From: Bacteroidetes bacterium CG2_30_33_31
GTDB taxonomy: Bacteria > Bacteroidota > Bacteroidia > Bacteroidales > UBA1556
Reading direction: 5' to 3'
Assembly (NCBI GenBank): GCA_001872625.1
Contig: MNXP01000065.1
Span: 1-37,526 of the forward strand
DNA length: 37,526 bases
Of this stretch, positions 1 through 9,010 are shown one piece after another (within the stretch, counting starts at the first letter, position 1; each line of letters starts with the position of its first letter). The notes beneath the pieces were generated by a model. The model saw only the letters and a list, made by a program, of their open reading frames with translations. It had not been told where the DNA came from and did no database searches. Position numbers and translations under genes: made by a program.

Positions 1-116
1 TGATTGTAAAAATCTTTACATGCTAATCATAAAACAGAGGATTATGAAGTATTTAGAAGCTACCTCCTTGCTTTTTTTGCGGTAATAGGGTCCATTTTGG
101 CTTCAATAGAGCCATT

Positions 117-926
117 TTGGCGAAGGCAAAAAAATCAGCATCAAAATATTATTCAAAAGTCACCTTCTCCTATATCAAAAAAATGGCTACTTTAGCCAGT
201 CAGTCTTTTAATAATTGGCGATTGAAGTTATGGGTATTAGACAGCTTGCCTCGGCTCCGACGAGGGACTGCCGTTAGTTCCGCAGGAAATTATAACTTTG
301 CATGGGATAATAATGGAAACATGACACAACGCAGTGCAAATAATGTGGAAGGAACTTGGCGCAACCTCTGTTGGGACGAAGAAAATCGACTTATGGGAGT
401 AACTGATTTCTCAGAAGGTAATCCAGATCAAACATCTGCTTATGTTTATAATGCCGGCGGCGAGCGAGTATGGAAATTTTCAGGTGATATCCAGCAGATG
501 ACTATTAATGGCAACCAACTCATTAATATTGCTAATATCACTAATAAAACACTTTATTCAAGTCCATATCTTGTTGCCAATGATAATAATTACACCAAGC
601 ATTATTTCATCGAATCGGAGCGTGTATGCAGCAAGATTGGAGGCGGATTTAGCAATCCGATAGACCCTATAAATCAAGCTATTATTGAACCTATCAATAG
701 TGGTCAGCCGACAATTTCAGGCAATTTCACTCAACATATAATCAATAGCATAAGCTGCACAAATACCGAAAGCCCAGAGCTTAATGTAGATCCTGTGTTA
801 CGTGGAATTGAAGATTTTATTGGAATAGATGAAAATGAGGATTTACAGTATTTCTTTGTGATTGATCATCTTGGTAGTAGCAGTTTTTATAATACTCCCC
901 AAAAAATAGGACATAAAGTTAAATAA
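117..926 (+). pseudogene. RHS/YD-repeat protein, 3' core fragment
   Basis: The frame encodes 269 residues. From about residue 57 it reads like the end of an RHS-repeat protein: an NYNFAWDNNGNMTQ stretch (YD-repeat type), WDEENRLMGV, YVYNAGGERVWK, and near the end DHLGSSS, the RHS core signature that normally precedes the hypervariable toxin or tip domain. RHS proteins are very large secreted or surface proteins, so this is only the C-terminal core. The frame opens with TTG, and the first 55 residues show no RHS character and are probably not original coding sequence. The stop at 924-926 falls just after the DHLG motif and is followed in the same frame by transposase sequence, so the natural 3' end is lost. 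I read it as a decayed remnant; the alternative is the tail of a gene extending left of the window. Confidence 0.6.
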
Positions 927-1115
927 GTAAATAGTATTTTTATAGAAAGATTTTGGCGAATAGTGAAGTATGAAAACATCTACTTAAACATCTATGAAAA
1001 TGGCGTAGATTTGTATCGAGGATTAAATCAATACTTTGAGTTTTACAATTTCGAGCGTAAACATCAATCATTGAACTATGAAATATCAGGAAGTAGGTAC
1101 AAAAGAGTTGCATAA
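927..1115 (+). pseudogene. IS3-type transposase, C-terminal fragment
   Basis: With no start codon, the frame after the stop at 924-926 reads FIERFWRIVKYENIYL, then a short spacer, then YNFERKHQSLNYE, and ends at TAA 1113-1115. The pattern FIERxWRxxKYExxYL ... YNxxRxHQSLxY is the end of the rve integrase core of IS3-family transposases and includes the glutamate of the DDE triad (E in IER). The rest of the transposase is absent. The fragment lies directly against the RHS remnant in the same frame, which suggests an insertion followed by deletion. No terminal inverted repeat was identified. Confidence 0.65.
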
Positions 1116-1273
1116 AACGAGAATAACTTTTTATTCCGCCTGTCAAAAAAGAGTTATTCCCCTTTTTATTCCAACACCTGCACTCTTGTCATAACAATTG
1201 CAGAGTTTTATCCTAAGATTGGGAAGTAGTATAATATTACCGACCATATTACAAATGGACAATAATTAATTCA

Positions 1274-1292
1274 ATAATATTTTGAATATTAT
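1274..1292. promoter_or_regulatory. 8-bp inverted repeat upstream of AI-2E gene
   Basis: ATAATATT, a TTG spacer and AATATTAT form a perfect 8-bp inverted repeat about 50 bases before the AI-2E start. It could be an operator, but AT-rich DNA gives such repeats by chance. The rest of 1116-1340 shows no gene. Confidence 0.2.
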
Positions 1293-1340
1293 GATGCTAA
1301 AATTTATAATCTTTATAATTTCTTTTTAAACTTATTTAAG

Positions 1341-2540
1341 ATGAACCTATCATTTCAAAAAATTTTTTTTGCCATAGCCACAGTATTTGCACTTTTTGCA
1401 CTTTTAATTTTCGCTAAAATGATTCTCATTCCTTTAGGCTTTGCGTTGCTTATGTCCTTTATACTATTCCCGTTAGCAAGAAAGTTTGAGTCATGGGGAA
1501 TGAATAAAATTCTCGCTGCTTTTCTCTCCATTTTCGCAGTGATTTTAATAATAGGAGGAGGCATTATCCTTTTCTCGGCTCAAATTATAGAACTCTCAAA
1601 AGAATTCTCTCACTTTCAGGATAAAATCATTCTTGCTTTTACTGACGTTACTTTATATATCAACAAAAATGTGAGCTTTATACCAAATTTGGACAAAAAT
1701 GAACTATCTGACCGGATCAAGGATTGGCTTAACGGATCAATAGGCTCATTGGTAAGACAAACTTTCAAGAACACGGCAACTTTTCTCGCTGGACTGCTGG
1801 CAACAATAATATTTACTTTTTTAATCTTAATTTATAGAAATGGATTTACACTTGCATTTATTGGGTTTTTTCCAGAAGACAAAAAAGAAAGAGTTGTAAA
1901 AATGTTTAAATCAATTCAGCAGGTTGGACAAAAATATTTGTTAGGAATGATTCTTCTCATTATTATTATAGGATTAGCCAATAGCCTTGGGCTTTGGATT
2001 ATCGGTATTGACAATCCCTTCCTTTTCGGCTTTTTAGGTGCTGCTTTATCCATCATTCCATACGTAGGAACCGTTTTGGGAGCAACTATTCCTATCATAT
2101 ATGCTTTTGTGTCTTTTGATTCCCCATGGATAGCAATAGCAGTTGCATTTTTATTTTGGGGTGTTCAATTGATTTCTGATAATTTTCTCAGTCCAAAAAT
2201 TGTAGGGGGTAGTTTAAAAATTAATGCCTTATCAGCTATTTTAAGTTTAATCATTGGCGCTGTTGTGTGGGGTGTGGCTGGAATGATTTTGTTTTTGCCG
2301 TTTGCTGCTATGTTGAAAGTTATTTGTGAGGAGTATGAAGAACTTAAACCAATTGCGTTATTAATAGGTAACCAAAATTATAAAGGAAAAGATGACAGCG
2401 TTAGATCTATCAGCAAAGGGTTTGAAAAATTAAAAGGTTGGTTTTCTAAATTTCACAACCCTTCAAAAAAAGTAAAAAACGCAACACACAAGCCAACAAT
2501 AAAGAAGTATAACGACAATGACAAAAAAAACCAATATTGA
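1341..2540 (+). CDS. AI-2E family transporter (PerM/YdiK-like permease)
   Basis: This 399-residue protein is an inner-membrane permease of the AI-2E family. The family has about eight membrane segments; its members include the quorum-signal exporter TqsA, and others act in Na+/H+ antiport. Visible here are paired hydrophobic segments at about 8-45 and 55-85, a charged soluble stretch at about 85-150, a segment at about 152-172 (FLAGLLATIIFTFLILIYRNG), and a dense hydrophobic C-terminal half with the family-typical PYVGTVLGATIP stretch. The last 60 residues are lysine-rich and probably cytoplasmic. Length is normal for the family (about 350-400). The ATG at 1341 immediately precedes the first membrane segment. 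It stands alone and converges on the dienoyl-CoA reductase gene. The substrate cannot be inferred. Confidence 0.85.
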   Translation: MNLSFQKIFFAIATVFALFALLIFAKMILIPLGFALLMSFILFPLARKFESWGMNKILAAFLSIFAVILIIGGGIILFSAQIIELSKEFSHFQDKIILAFTDVTLYINKNVSFIPNLDKNELSDRIKDWLNGSIGSLVRQTFKNTATFLAGLLATIIFTFLILIYRNGFTLAFIGFFPEDKKERVVKMFKSIQQVGQKYLLGMILLIIIIGLANSLGLWIIGIDNPFLFGFLGAALSIIPYVGTVLGATIPIIYAFVSFDSPWIAIAVAFLFWGVQLISDNFLSPKIVGGSLKINALSAILSLIIGAVVWGVAGMILFLPFAAMLKVICEEYEELKPIALLIGNQNYKGKDDSVRSISKGFEKLKGWFSKFHNPSKKVKNATHKPTIKKYNDNDKKNQY

Positions 2541-2570
2541 CTTTAGTATACAGACGAAATGTAAGAACGC

Positions 2571-2640
2571 CAGCTGCCAATAATTATTCTTCATGTGGCT
2601 CGTCTCGTCTTTAGGGACGAGACTAAGCATGAAGCAGCTG
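2571..2640. repeat. Interrupted long palindrome, possible REP-like element or terminator
   Basis: A perfect stem GTCTCGTC (2602-2609) / GACGAGAC (2616-2623) with loop TTTAGG is nested inside two further pairings: CTTCATG (2589-2595) with CATGAAG (2628-2634), and CAGCTGC (2571-2577) with GCAGCTG (2634-2640). It lies between convergent genes. No T-tract follows on either side, so it is not a classical intrinsic terminator. Its base composition is richer in G+C than its surroundings. Confidence 0.45.
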
Positions 2641-2787
2641 CTGAGCTAAATATTTGCGCAAGACAAGGTGAAAATTTGGAATTATTTAATAATTTCAAAC
2701 AAAATTAATGCTTGCAATATTTAGAATAAATTCATGAAAAAGCTTCCAGAAAAAAATTCATAATTTCAAAATATGGTCATTCTTTTT

Positions 2788-3669
2788 TTACTGTTTTTTA
2801 GCCCTAATCATTTTTTCTAATTGGTCCCAAAGTTCTTGTGGAATTTGCTCCAGCATATTGAATTGTCCAGCGCCTTGCAGCCATTCACCTCCATCGATAG
2901 TTATTACTTCGCCATTGATATAAGCAGAATAATCGGACATAAGATATCCAGCAAGATTTGCCAATTCCTGATGTTCGCCCATACGTTTGAGAGGTACCTT
3001 TTTACTTAAATCAAATTTATCTTTTAGGTCGCCTGGGAGCAATCTGTCCCAAGCGCCTTTTGTAGGAAATGGCCCTGGGGCGATTGCATTCATACGAATT
3101 CCATATTTTGCCCATTCCACAGCCAGCGAGCGTGTCATAGCTAAGACTCCTGCTTTTGCGGTAGCCGAAGGAACTACATAAGCACTTCCTGTTGATGCAT
3201 AAGTAGTTACGATATTTAAAACTGTAGCATTTTTTTGTTTGCTATTTATCCAATGTTTTCCGAAAGCTAAAGTGCAGTTTTTACTTCCTTTAAGCACTAT
3301 ATCAATAATTATGTCGAAGGCTCTTGCAGAAAGTCTTTCTGTGGGGCTAATAAAATTGCCAGCGGCATTGTTTAAAAGCCCATCTACTTTGCCGAAAGTG
3401 TCAAGGGTTGTTTGCAACATCGCCTCTACCTCGTTATAATTTCGCACATCGCATTGAATTGGCAAAACTTCACCATGAGTTTCGTTTTTTAACTCTTGTG
3501 CGGCATTTTTTAATTTGTCGATATCTCTTGAGCTAATAACCACTTTTGCTCCCAATTGCAAAAAGTATTTGGTCATAGATTTGCCCAAGCCTGAGCCACC
3601 ACCAGTTACTACTATAACTTTATCTTTAAGCTCCTGTGCTTTAAACATTGGTTGATTATAATTTTCCAT
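2788..3669 (-). CDS. 2,4-dienoyl-CoA reductase-like SDR oxidoreductase
   Basis: This short-chain dehydrogenase of about 293 residues most resembles the 2,4-dienoyl-CoA reductase (DECR) branch, which uses NADPH to reduce dienoyl-CoA esters during beta-oxidation of unsaturated fatty acids. The Rossmann motif TGGGSGLG is at residues 22-29 and NNAAG at 100-104. The usual YxxxK is replaced by SATAK (S168, K172), with the probable catalytic Tyr157 in TTYASTGS. That replacement and the ending GGEW...GQFN are typical of DECR1-type enzymes. An in-frame upstream ATG at 3744 would overlap the dihydroorotase stop and adds residues unlike the family, so the start at 3669 (MENYNQ) is preferred. It lies 64 bases downstream of dihydroorotase on the same strand and may share its transcript. 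Confidence 0.8.
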   Translation of the reverse strand: MENYNQPMFKAQELKDKVIVVTGGGSGLGKSMTKYFLQLGAKVVISSRDIDKLKNAAQELKNETHGEVLPIQCDVRNYNEVEAMLQTTLDTFGKVDGLLNNAAGNFISPTERLSARAFDIIIDIVLKGSKNCTLAFGKHWINSKQKNATVLNIVTTYASTGSAYVVPSATAKAGVLAMTRSLAVEWAKYGIRMNAIAPGPFPTKGAWDRLLPGDLKDKFDLSKKVPLKRMGEHQELANLAGYLMSDYSAYINGEVITIDGGEWLQGAGQFNMLEQIPQELWDQLEKMIRAKKQ

Positions 3670-3733
3670 ATTAAAAGTATTTGATTTTATGCATGTTAAA
3701 ATAAATTTGCAGCACCAAAGTGACAGCTGATTT

Positions 3734-5077
3734 TTACCTTTCAAAAGTAAGTCTCATTCCAAAATGATTTTCATTAATTTTTCCTTCATCGAAAACAAGA
3801 TTTCCATTGACAAAAGTTTTAAGAATTTTCGATTTAAACATTTTTCCTTCAAATGGCGACCAAGCACATTTGTAAAGAATATTTTCTTTGCTTACAAGAT
3901 ATTCTGAGGCTAAGTCAACAACAACTAAATCAGCGAAATAACCTTGGCGAATAAAACCGCGTTTTTCCACTTTAAAGCAGTCCGCTGGTGCATGACACAT
4001 TTTTTCAACAATCATAGGAAGCGACATTTCTCCCTTATGATAGAACTCCAGCATTGCTTGCAGCGAATGTTGAACCAGCGGACCTCCTGAGGGAGCTTTA
4101 AGATAGCTTCTGCGTTTTTCCTCTTCGAGATGAGGAGCGTGGTCGGTGGCAACAATATCGAGTTTATTATTTTTCAAAGCGATAATAAGAGCTTGTCGGT
4201 CGTTCTCACTTTTTATAGAAGGATTCCATTTAATAAAATTGCCCTTTTCTTTATAATCTTTATCCGAGAATAAAAGATGATGTACGCAAACTTCCGTTGT
4301 TATATGCTTGTTTTTTAAATTCTTATCTCCTTCAAATAAATTCATTTCCAATGCAGAGCTAAGATGCAAAACATGAAGACGGGAGCCATATTTTTTAGCT
4401 AAAGATACTGCCAATGCGGACGACAAATAACAAGCTTCAGCGGAGCGAATTTCTCCATGCTTAGATACAGGAATATCCTCTCCAAAAAGTTTTTTAAAAC
4501 TGTCGAGATTTCTCTTTATGGTAGTGTCATCTTCGCAATGAGTAGCTATAAGCATTTTGCATTTGGAAAATAAATTCACTAAAGATTCAGGATTATTTAC
4601 AAGCATATTTCCAGTAGAAGATCCCATAAAAACCTTCACTCCACATACATTTTTTGGGTCTGTTTTTAGAACTTCATTCAGATTTCCATTGGAAGTTCCC
4701 ATATAAAAACTATAATTGGCAATAGATTTATTTGCAGCATTTTCATATTTTTCCTCGAGAAGTTTTTGAGTCAAAATTGGTGGATTATTATTGGGCATAT
4801 CCATATAAGAAGTTACACCACCAGCAATGGCAGCCTTGCTTTCACTATTAATATCGCCCTTATAGGTCATGCCAGGTTCTCGAAAATGTACCTGATCATC
4901 AATCACACCGGGGAGCAGATATTTGCCTTCTAAGTCGATAATTTCAGCATCATCAATTTTGGGAATATCACTTTTAAAAATTTGCTTTATAAAATTATTT
5001 TCAAGGTGAATGCTACCCTTAAAGATTTCGCCTTCATTTACTATGTAGGCATTTTTAAGAATTATTGAAGTGCTCAT
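3734..5077 (-). CDS. pyrC: Dihydroorotase
   Basis: This 447-residue amidohydrolase is called as dihydroorotase, the third step of pyrimidine synthesis (carbamoyl-aspartate to dihydroorotate). The metal-binding motif DDQVHFREPG is at residues 60-69, MDMPNNNPP is near 93, a second histidine motif (ATHCEDD) near 178, HVLHLSSA near 235, and the catalytic ATDHAPH near 305. The first histidine of the usual HxH pair is glutamine here (QVH); I recall this from other Bacteroidota enzymes but cannot confirm it. Length fits the class I enzyme. A TAnnTTTG-type box on the minus strand at 5104-5097 gives a plausible leader of about 15 bases. Related amidohydrolases such as dihydropyrimidinase or allantoinase are less likely given FREPG. 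Confidence 0.85.
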   Translation of the reverse strand: MSTSIILKNAYIVNEGEIFKGSIHLENNFIKQIFKSDIPKIDDAEIIDLEGKYLLPGVIDDQVHFREPGMTYKGDINSESKAAIAGGVTSYMDMPNNNPPILTQKLLEEKYENAANKSIANYSFYMGTSNGNLNEVLKTDPKNVCGVKVFMGSSTGNMLVNNPESLVNLFSKCKMLIATHCEDDTTIKRNLDSFKKLFGEDIPVSKHGEIRSAEACYLSSALAVSLAKKYGSRLHVLHLSSALEMNLFEGDKNLKNKHITTEVCVHHLLFSDKDYKEKGNFIKWNPSIKSENDRQALIIALKNNKLDIVATDHAPHLEEEKRRSYLKAPSGGPLVQHSLQAMLEFYHKGEMSLPMIVEKMCHAPADCFKVEKRGFIRQGYFADLVVVDLASEYLVSKENILYKCAWSPFEGKMFKSKILKTFVNGNLVFDEGKINENHFGMRLTFER

Positions 5078-5096
5078 AAATGTATATTTGATCGAA

Positions 5097-5104
5097 CAAA
5101 AATA
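5097..5104 (-). promoter_or_regulatory. TAnnTTTG -7 box for pyrC
   Basis: The minus strand reads TATTTTTG, matching the Bacteroidota sigma -7 consensus TAnnTTTG, 19 bases before the pyrC ATG. No clear -33 TTTG is present. Such boxes are frequent in AT-rich DNA, so position is the main support. Confidence 0.4.
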
Positions 5105-5228
5105 AGCTTAAATTGTTGAATTGACAAATGGACAAATTGTTTATTGGAATATTCTTTAGAAGTGAAAATATCAACTCATTTTCGTATTAATTTCAATGCA
5201 TTAAATATAATTCCTATTTCAAAATTTC

Positions 5229-5236
5229 TATATTTG
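5229..5236 (+). promoter_or_regulatory. TAnnTTTG -7 box for threonine dehydrogenase
   Basis: TATATTTG matches the Bacteroidota -7 consensus and lies 54 bases before the ATG at 5291, in the divergent region shared with pyrC. Confidence 0.45.
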
Positions 5237-5290
5237 CAAGCCTAATTATAATAACTATTATATTGTATTACATAATATAAAACACTGAAG

Positions 5291-6247
5291 ATGAAAATAT
5301 TAATAACTGGTTGTGCTGGTCAAATTGGCTCTGAACTTACCTTAGAATTACGAAAAATTTATGGAAATGAAAATATAATAGCCTCCGATATTAAAGAAGC
5401 ATCCAAAAGTATAATGAAAAGTGGCCCTTTTGAGTTACTCAATGTACTTGATAAGGAAGCTATGCGAAATATTATTCATAAACATAATATTTCTGGAATT
5501 TTTCATCTTGCCGCTATACTTTCTGCTGTGGGCGAAAAAAATCCTATGTTCGCTTGGAATATTAATATGGGCGGACTGATAAATGTGCTCGAACTTGGCA
5601 AAGAAGAAAAGCTGGAAAGGATTCTTTGCCCAAGTTCCATTGCTGCTTTTGGCCCTGAAACGCCAACGGAAAATACACCTCAGGAAACGGTGCTGAGGCC
5701 TACCACCATGTATGGAATTACAAAGGTTGCTGGCGAATTGCTCGCCAATTATTATGTTCAAAAATATGGAATGGATGTACGTGGTTTACGCTATCCTGGA
5801 ATAATTTCTAATGGTGCTTTGCCTGGCGGTGGTACCACAGATTATGCAGTGGCAATTTATTACGATGCTATTAAATATGGAAAATATACTTGCTTCGTAA
5901 ATGCCAACACTCAACTCCCAATGATGTATATGCCCGACTGTTTGAAAGCTACAATTGATTTATTTAGAGCCGATAAAAAAGATTTGAAAAGGTTTGTAGA
6001 TTATAATGTTGGTTCAATGAGTTTTGATGTAACTGAATTGGCAAATTCTATAAAAAAATATATTCCAAATTTTGAAATTGACTATATGCCAGACTACCAT
6101 CAGGCAATAGCCGATTCATGGCCAAACTCGGTAGATGATTCTTGTGCACGCGAAGAATGGGGCTGGAAGCCAAGTTACAACCTCGATGCTATGACCCAAG
6201 ATATGCTTAAAGCTATAAAAATAAAATTGGATAAAGGAGAAATTTAG
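5291..6247 (+). CDS. L-threonine 3-dehydrogenase, extended SDR type
   Basis: This 318-residue extended SDR resembles the NAD-dependent L-threonine 3-dehydrogenase of cold-adapted Flavobacteria, which oxidises threonine to 2-amino-3-oxobutyrate. The N-terminal Rossmann motif is GCAGQIG (7-13), followed by HLAAILSAVGEKNP (72-85), PSSIAAFGP with the catalytic serine (114-122), and the YGITK catalytic pair Y141/K145. Family-typical stretches follow: RYPGIIS, PGGGTTDYAV, LPMMYMPD and IADSWPNSVDDS. The last stretch helps separate it from UDP-glucose 4-epimerases, the main alternative. The ATG is preceded by an A-rich leader. It is a single gene converging on atpG, with a terminator between them. 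Confidence 0.85.
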   Translation: MKILITGCAGQIGSELTLELRKIYGNENIIASDIKEASKSIMKSGPFELLNVLDKEAMRNIIHKHNISGIFHLAAILSAVGEKNPMFAWNINMGGLINVLELGKEEKLERILCPSSIAAFGPETPTENTPQETVLRPTTMYGITKVAGELLANYYVQKYGMDVRGLRYPGIISNGALPGGGTTDYAVAIYYDAIKYGKYTCFVNANTQLPMMYMPDCLKATIDLFRADKKDLKRFVDYNVGSMSFDVTELANSIKKYIPNFEIDYMPDYHQAIADSWPNSVDDSCAREEWGWKPSYNLDAMTQDMLKAIKIKLDKGEI

Positions 6248-6451
6248 GCTTTATTAGCTCTTTCAGAATTTCACTTTTGAGGACTTCTATAAAATGTCTT
6301 TTCTTCGTTGTCTTTCAATTTTAACCCCGAAAGCTTTCGTGGCATTTACAATATTTATCATGATAGTTATTGAGATGGTTTTTTATTTTCATCTATTTGT
6401 TTGAAGATGAAATTTCATGAAAAAACCACCAAAGCAAAAAGCTTAATAAGC

Positions 6452-6485
6452 AAAAAGACCGTTATAGCTAACGGCCTTTTTCGTT
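6452..6485. terminator. Bidirectional intrinsic terminator
   Basis: GACCGTTA, loop TAGC and TAACGGCC form a stem with one mismatch, with an A-run on the left and a T-run on the right. It can end both the threonine dehydrogenase transcript (plus) and the ATP synthase transcript (minus). The rest of 6248-6510 shows no gene. Confidence 0.75.
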
Positions 6486-6510
6486 TGTCATCCTGCTTAA
6501 AAAAAATTCG

Positions 6511-7386
6511 TTAATTCAAAGCATTTGCCCCGCTCACAATTTCTATAATCTCATTAGTAATGGTAGCTTGACGAGCTTTATTGTACTTCAATTTCAAATC
6601 CTTAATCATTTCGGTGGCGTTGTCGGTAGCTTTATGCATGGAAGTCATTCGAGCTCCATTTTCAGCGGCGTTGCTATCCAATAATGCTTTATAAAGCTGC
6701 ACTTTCAAAGACTTTGGAATAAGTTCATTTACAATTACTTCAAGAGATGGCTCCATAATATAATCATTTTTTTTGCCTGCATTATTTCCTTCAATAGGAG
6801 AAACTGGCAAAAATTGTTCTACACTCAATACATAAGTGGCGGCATTTTTAAACTGATTATAAACTATGTCAACCCTATCATAATCTTTATCTCTAAATTT
6901 TTCGAGAATATCTTCGACAAAAGATTGTGCTGATTTCCAATTAAGATTATCCCAAATTTCGTCGTGATGTTGAACAAGATTATATCCCGACTTTTTAAAA
7001 AATTCAGTGGCTTTTTTTCCTATGCTAATGATATCAACATTGCCAGCTCTATGTTGAGTGGCATAATCTGTTATCATAAGCTTATTTATTCGTTTGATTA
7101 CATTAGAATTGAACGCTCCGCAAAGTCCTCTATTTGAAGTTATTCCAATGATAAGAACTTTTTCGATGTCTCTTTTCTGAGCATAAGCATTTTCGTTGGC
7201 AACATCATCGCCAGCAGCCAGATTCTGAAGCATTTCATGCATTTTAGCAGCATAAGGTCGCATCATGGTTATGGCATTCTGAGCCTTACGCAATTTCGAG
7301 GCAGCCACCATCTTCATGGCGCTGGTAATCTGTCTTGTTGACTCAACGGAGCTTATTCTTATTCGTATTTCCTTTAAATTTGCCAT
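6511..7386 (-). CDS. atpG: ATP synthase gamma subunit
   Basis: The 291-residue gamma subunit is the central rotor shaft linking the catalytic head to the c-ring. It begins MANLKEIRIRISSVESTRQITSAMKMVAASKLRKAQ-like, the conserved N-terminal coiled-coil with the TxxITxAMKMVAASKLRKA pattern. It contains GITSNRGLCGAFN (about 82-94) and ends with a second helix containing KATDNATEMIKDLKLKYNKARQ and TNEIIEIVSGANAL. Length is normal. It is the last gene of the minus-strand operon, 18 bases after atpA, and is followed by a terminator. Confidence 0.97.
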   Translation of the reverse strand: MANLKEIRIRISSVESTRQITSAMKMVAASKLRKAQNAITMMRPYAAKMHEMLQNLAAGDDVANENAYAQKRDIEKVLIIGITSNRGLCGAFNSNVIKRINKLMITDYATQHRAGNVDIISIGKKATEFFKKSGYNLVQHHDEIWDNLNWKSAQSFVEDILEKFRDKDYDRVDIVYNQFKNAATYVLSVEQFLPVSPIEGNNAGKKNDYIMEPSLEVIVNELIPKSLKVQLYKALLDSNAAENGARMTSMHKATDNATEMIKDLKLKYNKARQATITNEIIEIVSGANALN

Positions 7387-7404
7387 GGGCGTATCCTAAA
7401 AATA

Positions 7405-8985
7405 TTATTCGTAACGTTTAGAAATTTCGGCAGCAGTAGTTTCAATGCTTTTTATTGCTTCATCGGTAAGTTTGCCAGCAGCTAATTCAGCCATAGTTTC
7501 TGATTGTTTTTCTTTCATGGTAGATATAAATTCTCTTTCGAAATCTTTAATCCTATTTACAGGAACTTTCAAAAGCAAACCTTTTGTACCACAGTACAAT
7601 ATAGCAATTTGTTCTTCAACTCTGAAGGGGCTAAATTGGTTTTGTTTTAATATTTCCACGTTGCGACGTCCTTTATTTAAAACAGCCATGGTAGCAGCAT
7701 CGAGGTCGGAGCCAAATTTTGAAAAGGCTTCCAATTCTCTAAATTGTGCTTGATCGAGTTTCAAAGTACCAGCAACTTTCTTCATGGATTTTATCTGAGC
7801 ATTTCCTCCAACGCGTGATACAGAAATACCAACATTGATAGCAGGACGAACCCCCGAGTTGAACAAGTTAGTTTCGAGAAATATTTGTCCATCAGTGATT
7901 GAAATCACGTTGGTAGGAATATATGCCGATACGTCGCCAGCTTGTGTTTCTATAATTGGCAAAGCAGTAAGTGAGCCACCACCTTTTACTTTATCTCTTA
8001 GAGCTAAAGGTAGGTCATTCATATTTTTTGCAACCCCGTCATTATTAATAATTTTTGCTGCTCTTTCGAGAAGTCTGGAATGAAGATAAAACACATCACC
8101 TGGGTAAGCCTCACGTCCTGGTGGGCGACGAAGCAACAAAGAAACTTCACGATAGGCAACAGCTTGTTTAGATAAATCATCATAAATTACTAATGCTGGT
8201 CGACCGGTATCGCGGAAAAATTCACCGATGGCAGCGCCAGAAAAAGGAGCATAAAACTGCATGGCAGCTGGGTCGGAGGCTGTGGCGGCTACCACTATGG
8301 TGTAAGCCATAGCGCCGTGCTCTTCAAAGGTTTTTACAATATTGGCAACTGTGGATCCTTTTTGACCGATAGCCACATAAATGCAATATACTGTTTCGCC
8401 TTTGTCGAAAAATTCTTTTTGGTTGATAATTGTATCCACAGCAATTGTTGACTTCCCTGTTTGTCGGTCGCCAATGATAAGTTCACGTTGTCCACGACCA
8501 ATAGGAATCATAGCATCAATAGGTTTTATACCAGTTTGCAATGGCTCATTTACTGGCTGACGGAAGATTACGCCAGGCGCCTTTCTTTCTAATGGCATTT
8601 CGAAAGTTTCGCCTTTTATTTCACCTTTGCCATCAATTGGATTGCCAAGGGTATCAATTACACGACCAACTAATCCTTCGCCAACATTAATAGAGGCAAT
8701 GCGGTTTGTACGTTTCACTGAATCTCCTTCTTGAATATCGGAAGCGTTGCCAAGAATAACAGCTCCAACATTGTCCTCTTCAAGGTTCATCGCAATGCCC
8801 ATGATTGAAGCTTTACCAAATTCGATAAGCTCACCGAGTTCTACATTATTCAAACCGTAAATACGGGCAATACCATCTCCAACTTGTAAAACCGTTCCTG
8901 TTTCTTCAAGCATAGCTTTATCATCGAAGCCTGCTAATTGTTTCCTTAAAATTGCCGATACTTCAGCTGGTTTTATTTCTGCCAT
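7405..8985 (-). CDS. atpA: ATP synthase alpha subunit
   Basis: The 526-residue alpha subunit is the non-catalytic nucleotide-binding part of the F1 head. The N-terminal beta-barrel includes [14 protein letters not shown]. The P-loop is GDRQTGKS at 172-179 (serine where threonine is commonest). [14 protein letters not shown] is near 203, followed by the [22 protein letters not shown] region with the [11 protein letters not shown] stretch near 365 and [14 protein letters not shown] after it. Length is typical. It sits between atpH (25 bases upstream) and atpG. atpD and atpC are not in the window, matching the split arrangement usual in Bacteroidota. Confidence 0.98.
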   Translation of the reverse strand: MAEIKPAEVSAILRKQLAGFDDKAMLEETGTVLQVGDGIARIYGLNNVELGELIEFGKASIMGIAMNLEEDNVGAVILGNASDIQEGDSVKRTNRIASINVGEGLVGRVIDTLGNPIDGKGEIKGETFEMPLERKAPGVIFRQPVNEPLQTGIKPIDAMIPIGRGQRELIIGDRQTGKSTIAVDTIINQKEFFDKGETVYCIYVAIGQKGSTVANIVKTFEEHGAMAYTIVVAATASDPAAMQFYAPFSGAAIGEFFRDTGRPALVIYDDLSKQAVAYREVSLLLRRPPGREAYPGDVFYLHSRLLERAAKIINNDGVAKNMNDLPLALRDKVKGGGSLTALPIIETQAGDVSAYIPTNVISITDGQIFLETNLFNSGVRPAINVGISVSRVGGNAQIKSMKKVAGTLKLDQAQFRELEAFSKFGSDLDAATMAVLNKGRRNVEILKQNQFSPFRVEEQIAILYCGTKGLLLKVPVNRIKDFEREFISTMKEKQSETMAELAAGKLTDEAIKSIETTAAEISKRYE

Positions 8986-9010
8986 TTTATATTGTATTTA
9001 TTATTTTTTC

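Noticed and set aside
940-1146. Minus-strand frame opposite the IS3 fragment
   Set aside because: It is the shadow of the transposase frame, which has clear family motifs on the plus strand.
2565-2708. Open frame of 47 codons across the palindrome
   Set aside because: It has no start codon or RBS, and the sequence is not recognisable as a protein family; the palindrome explains the composition better.
3670-3744. Longer start for the dienoyl-CoA reductase-like gene at 3744
   Set aside because: It would overlap the dihydroorotase end and adds a 25-residue stretch unlike SDR proteins; the internal ATG at 3669 matches the family.
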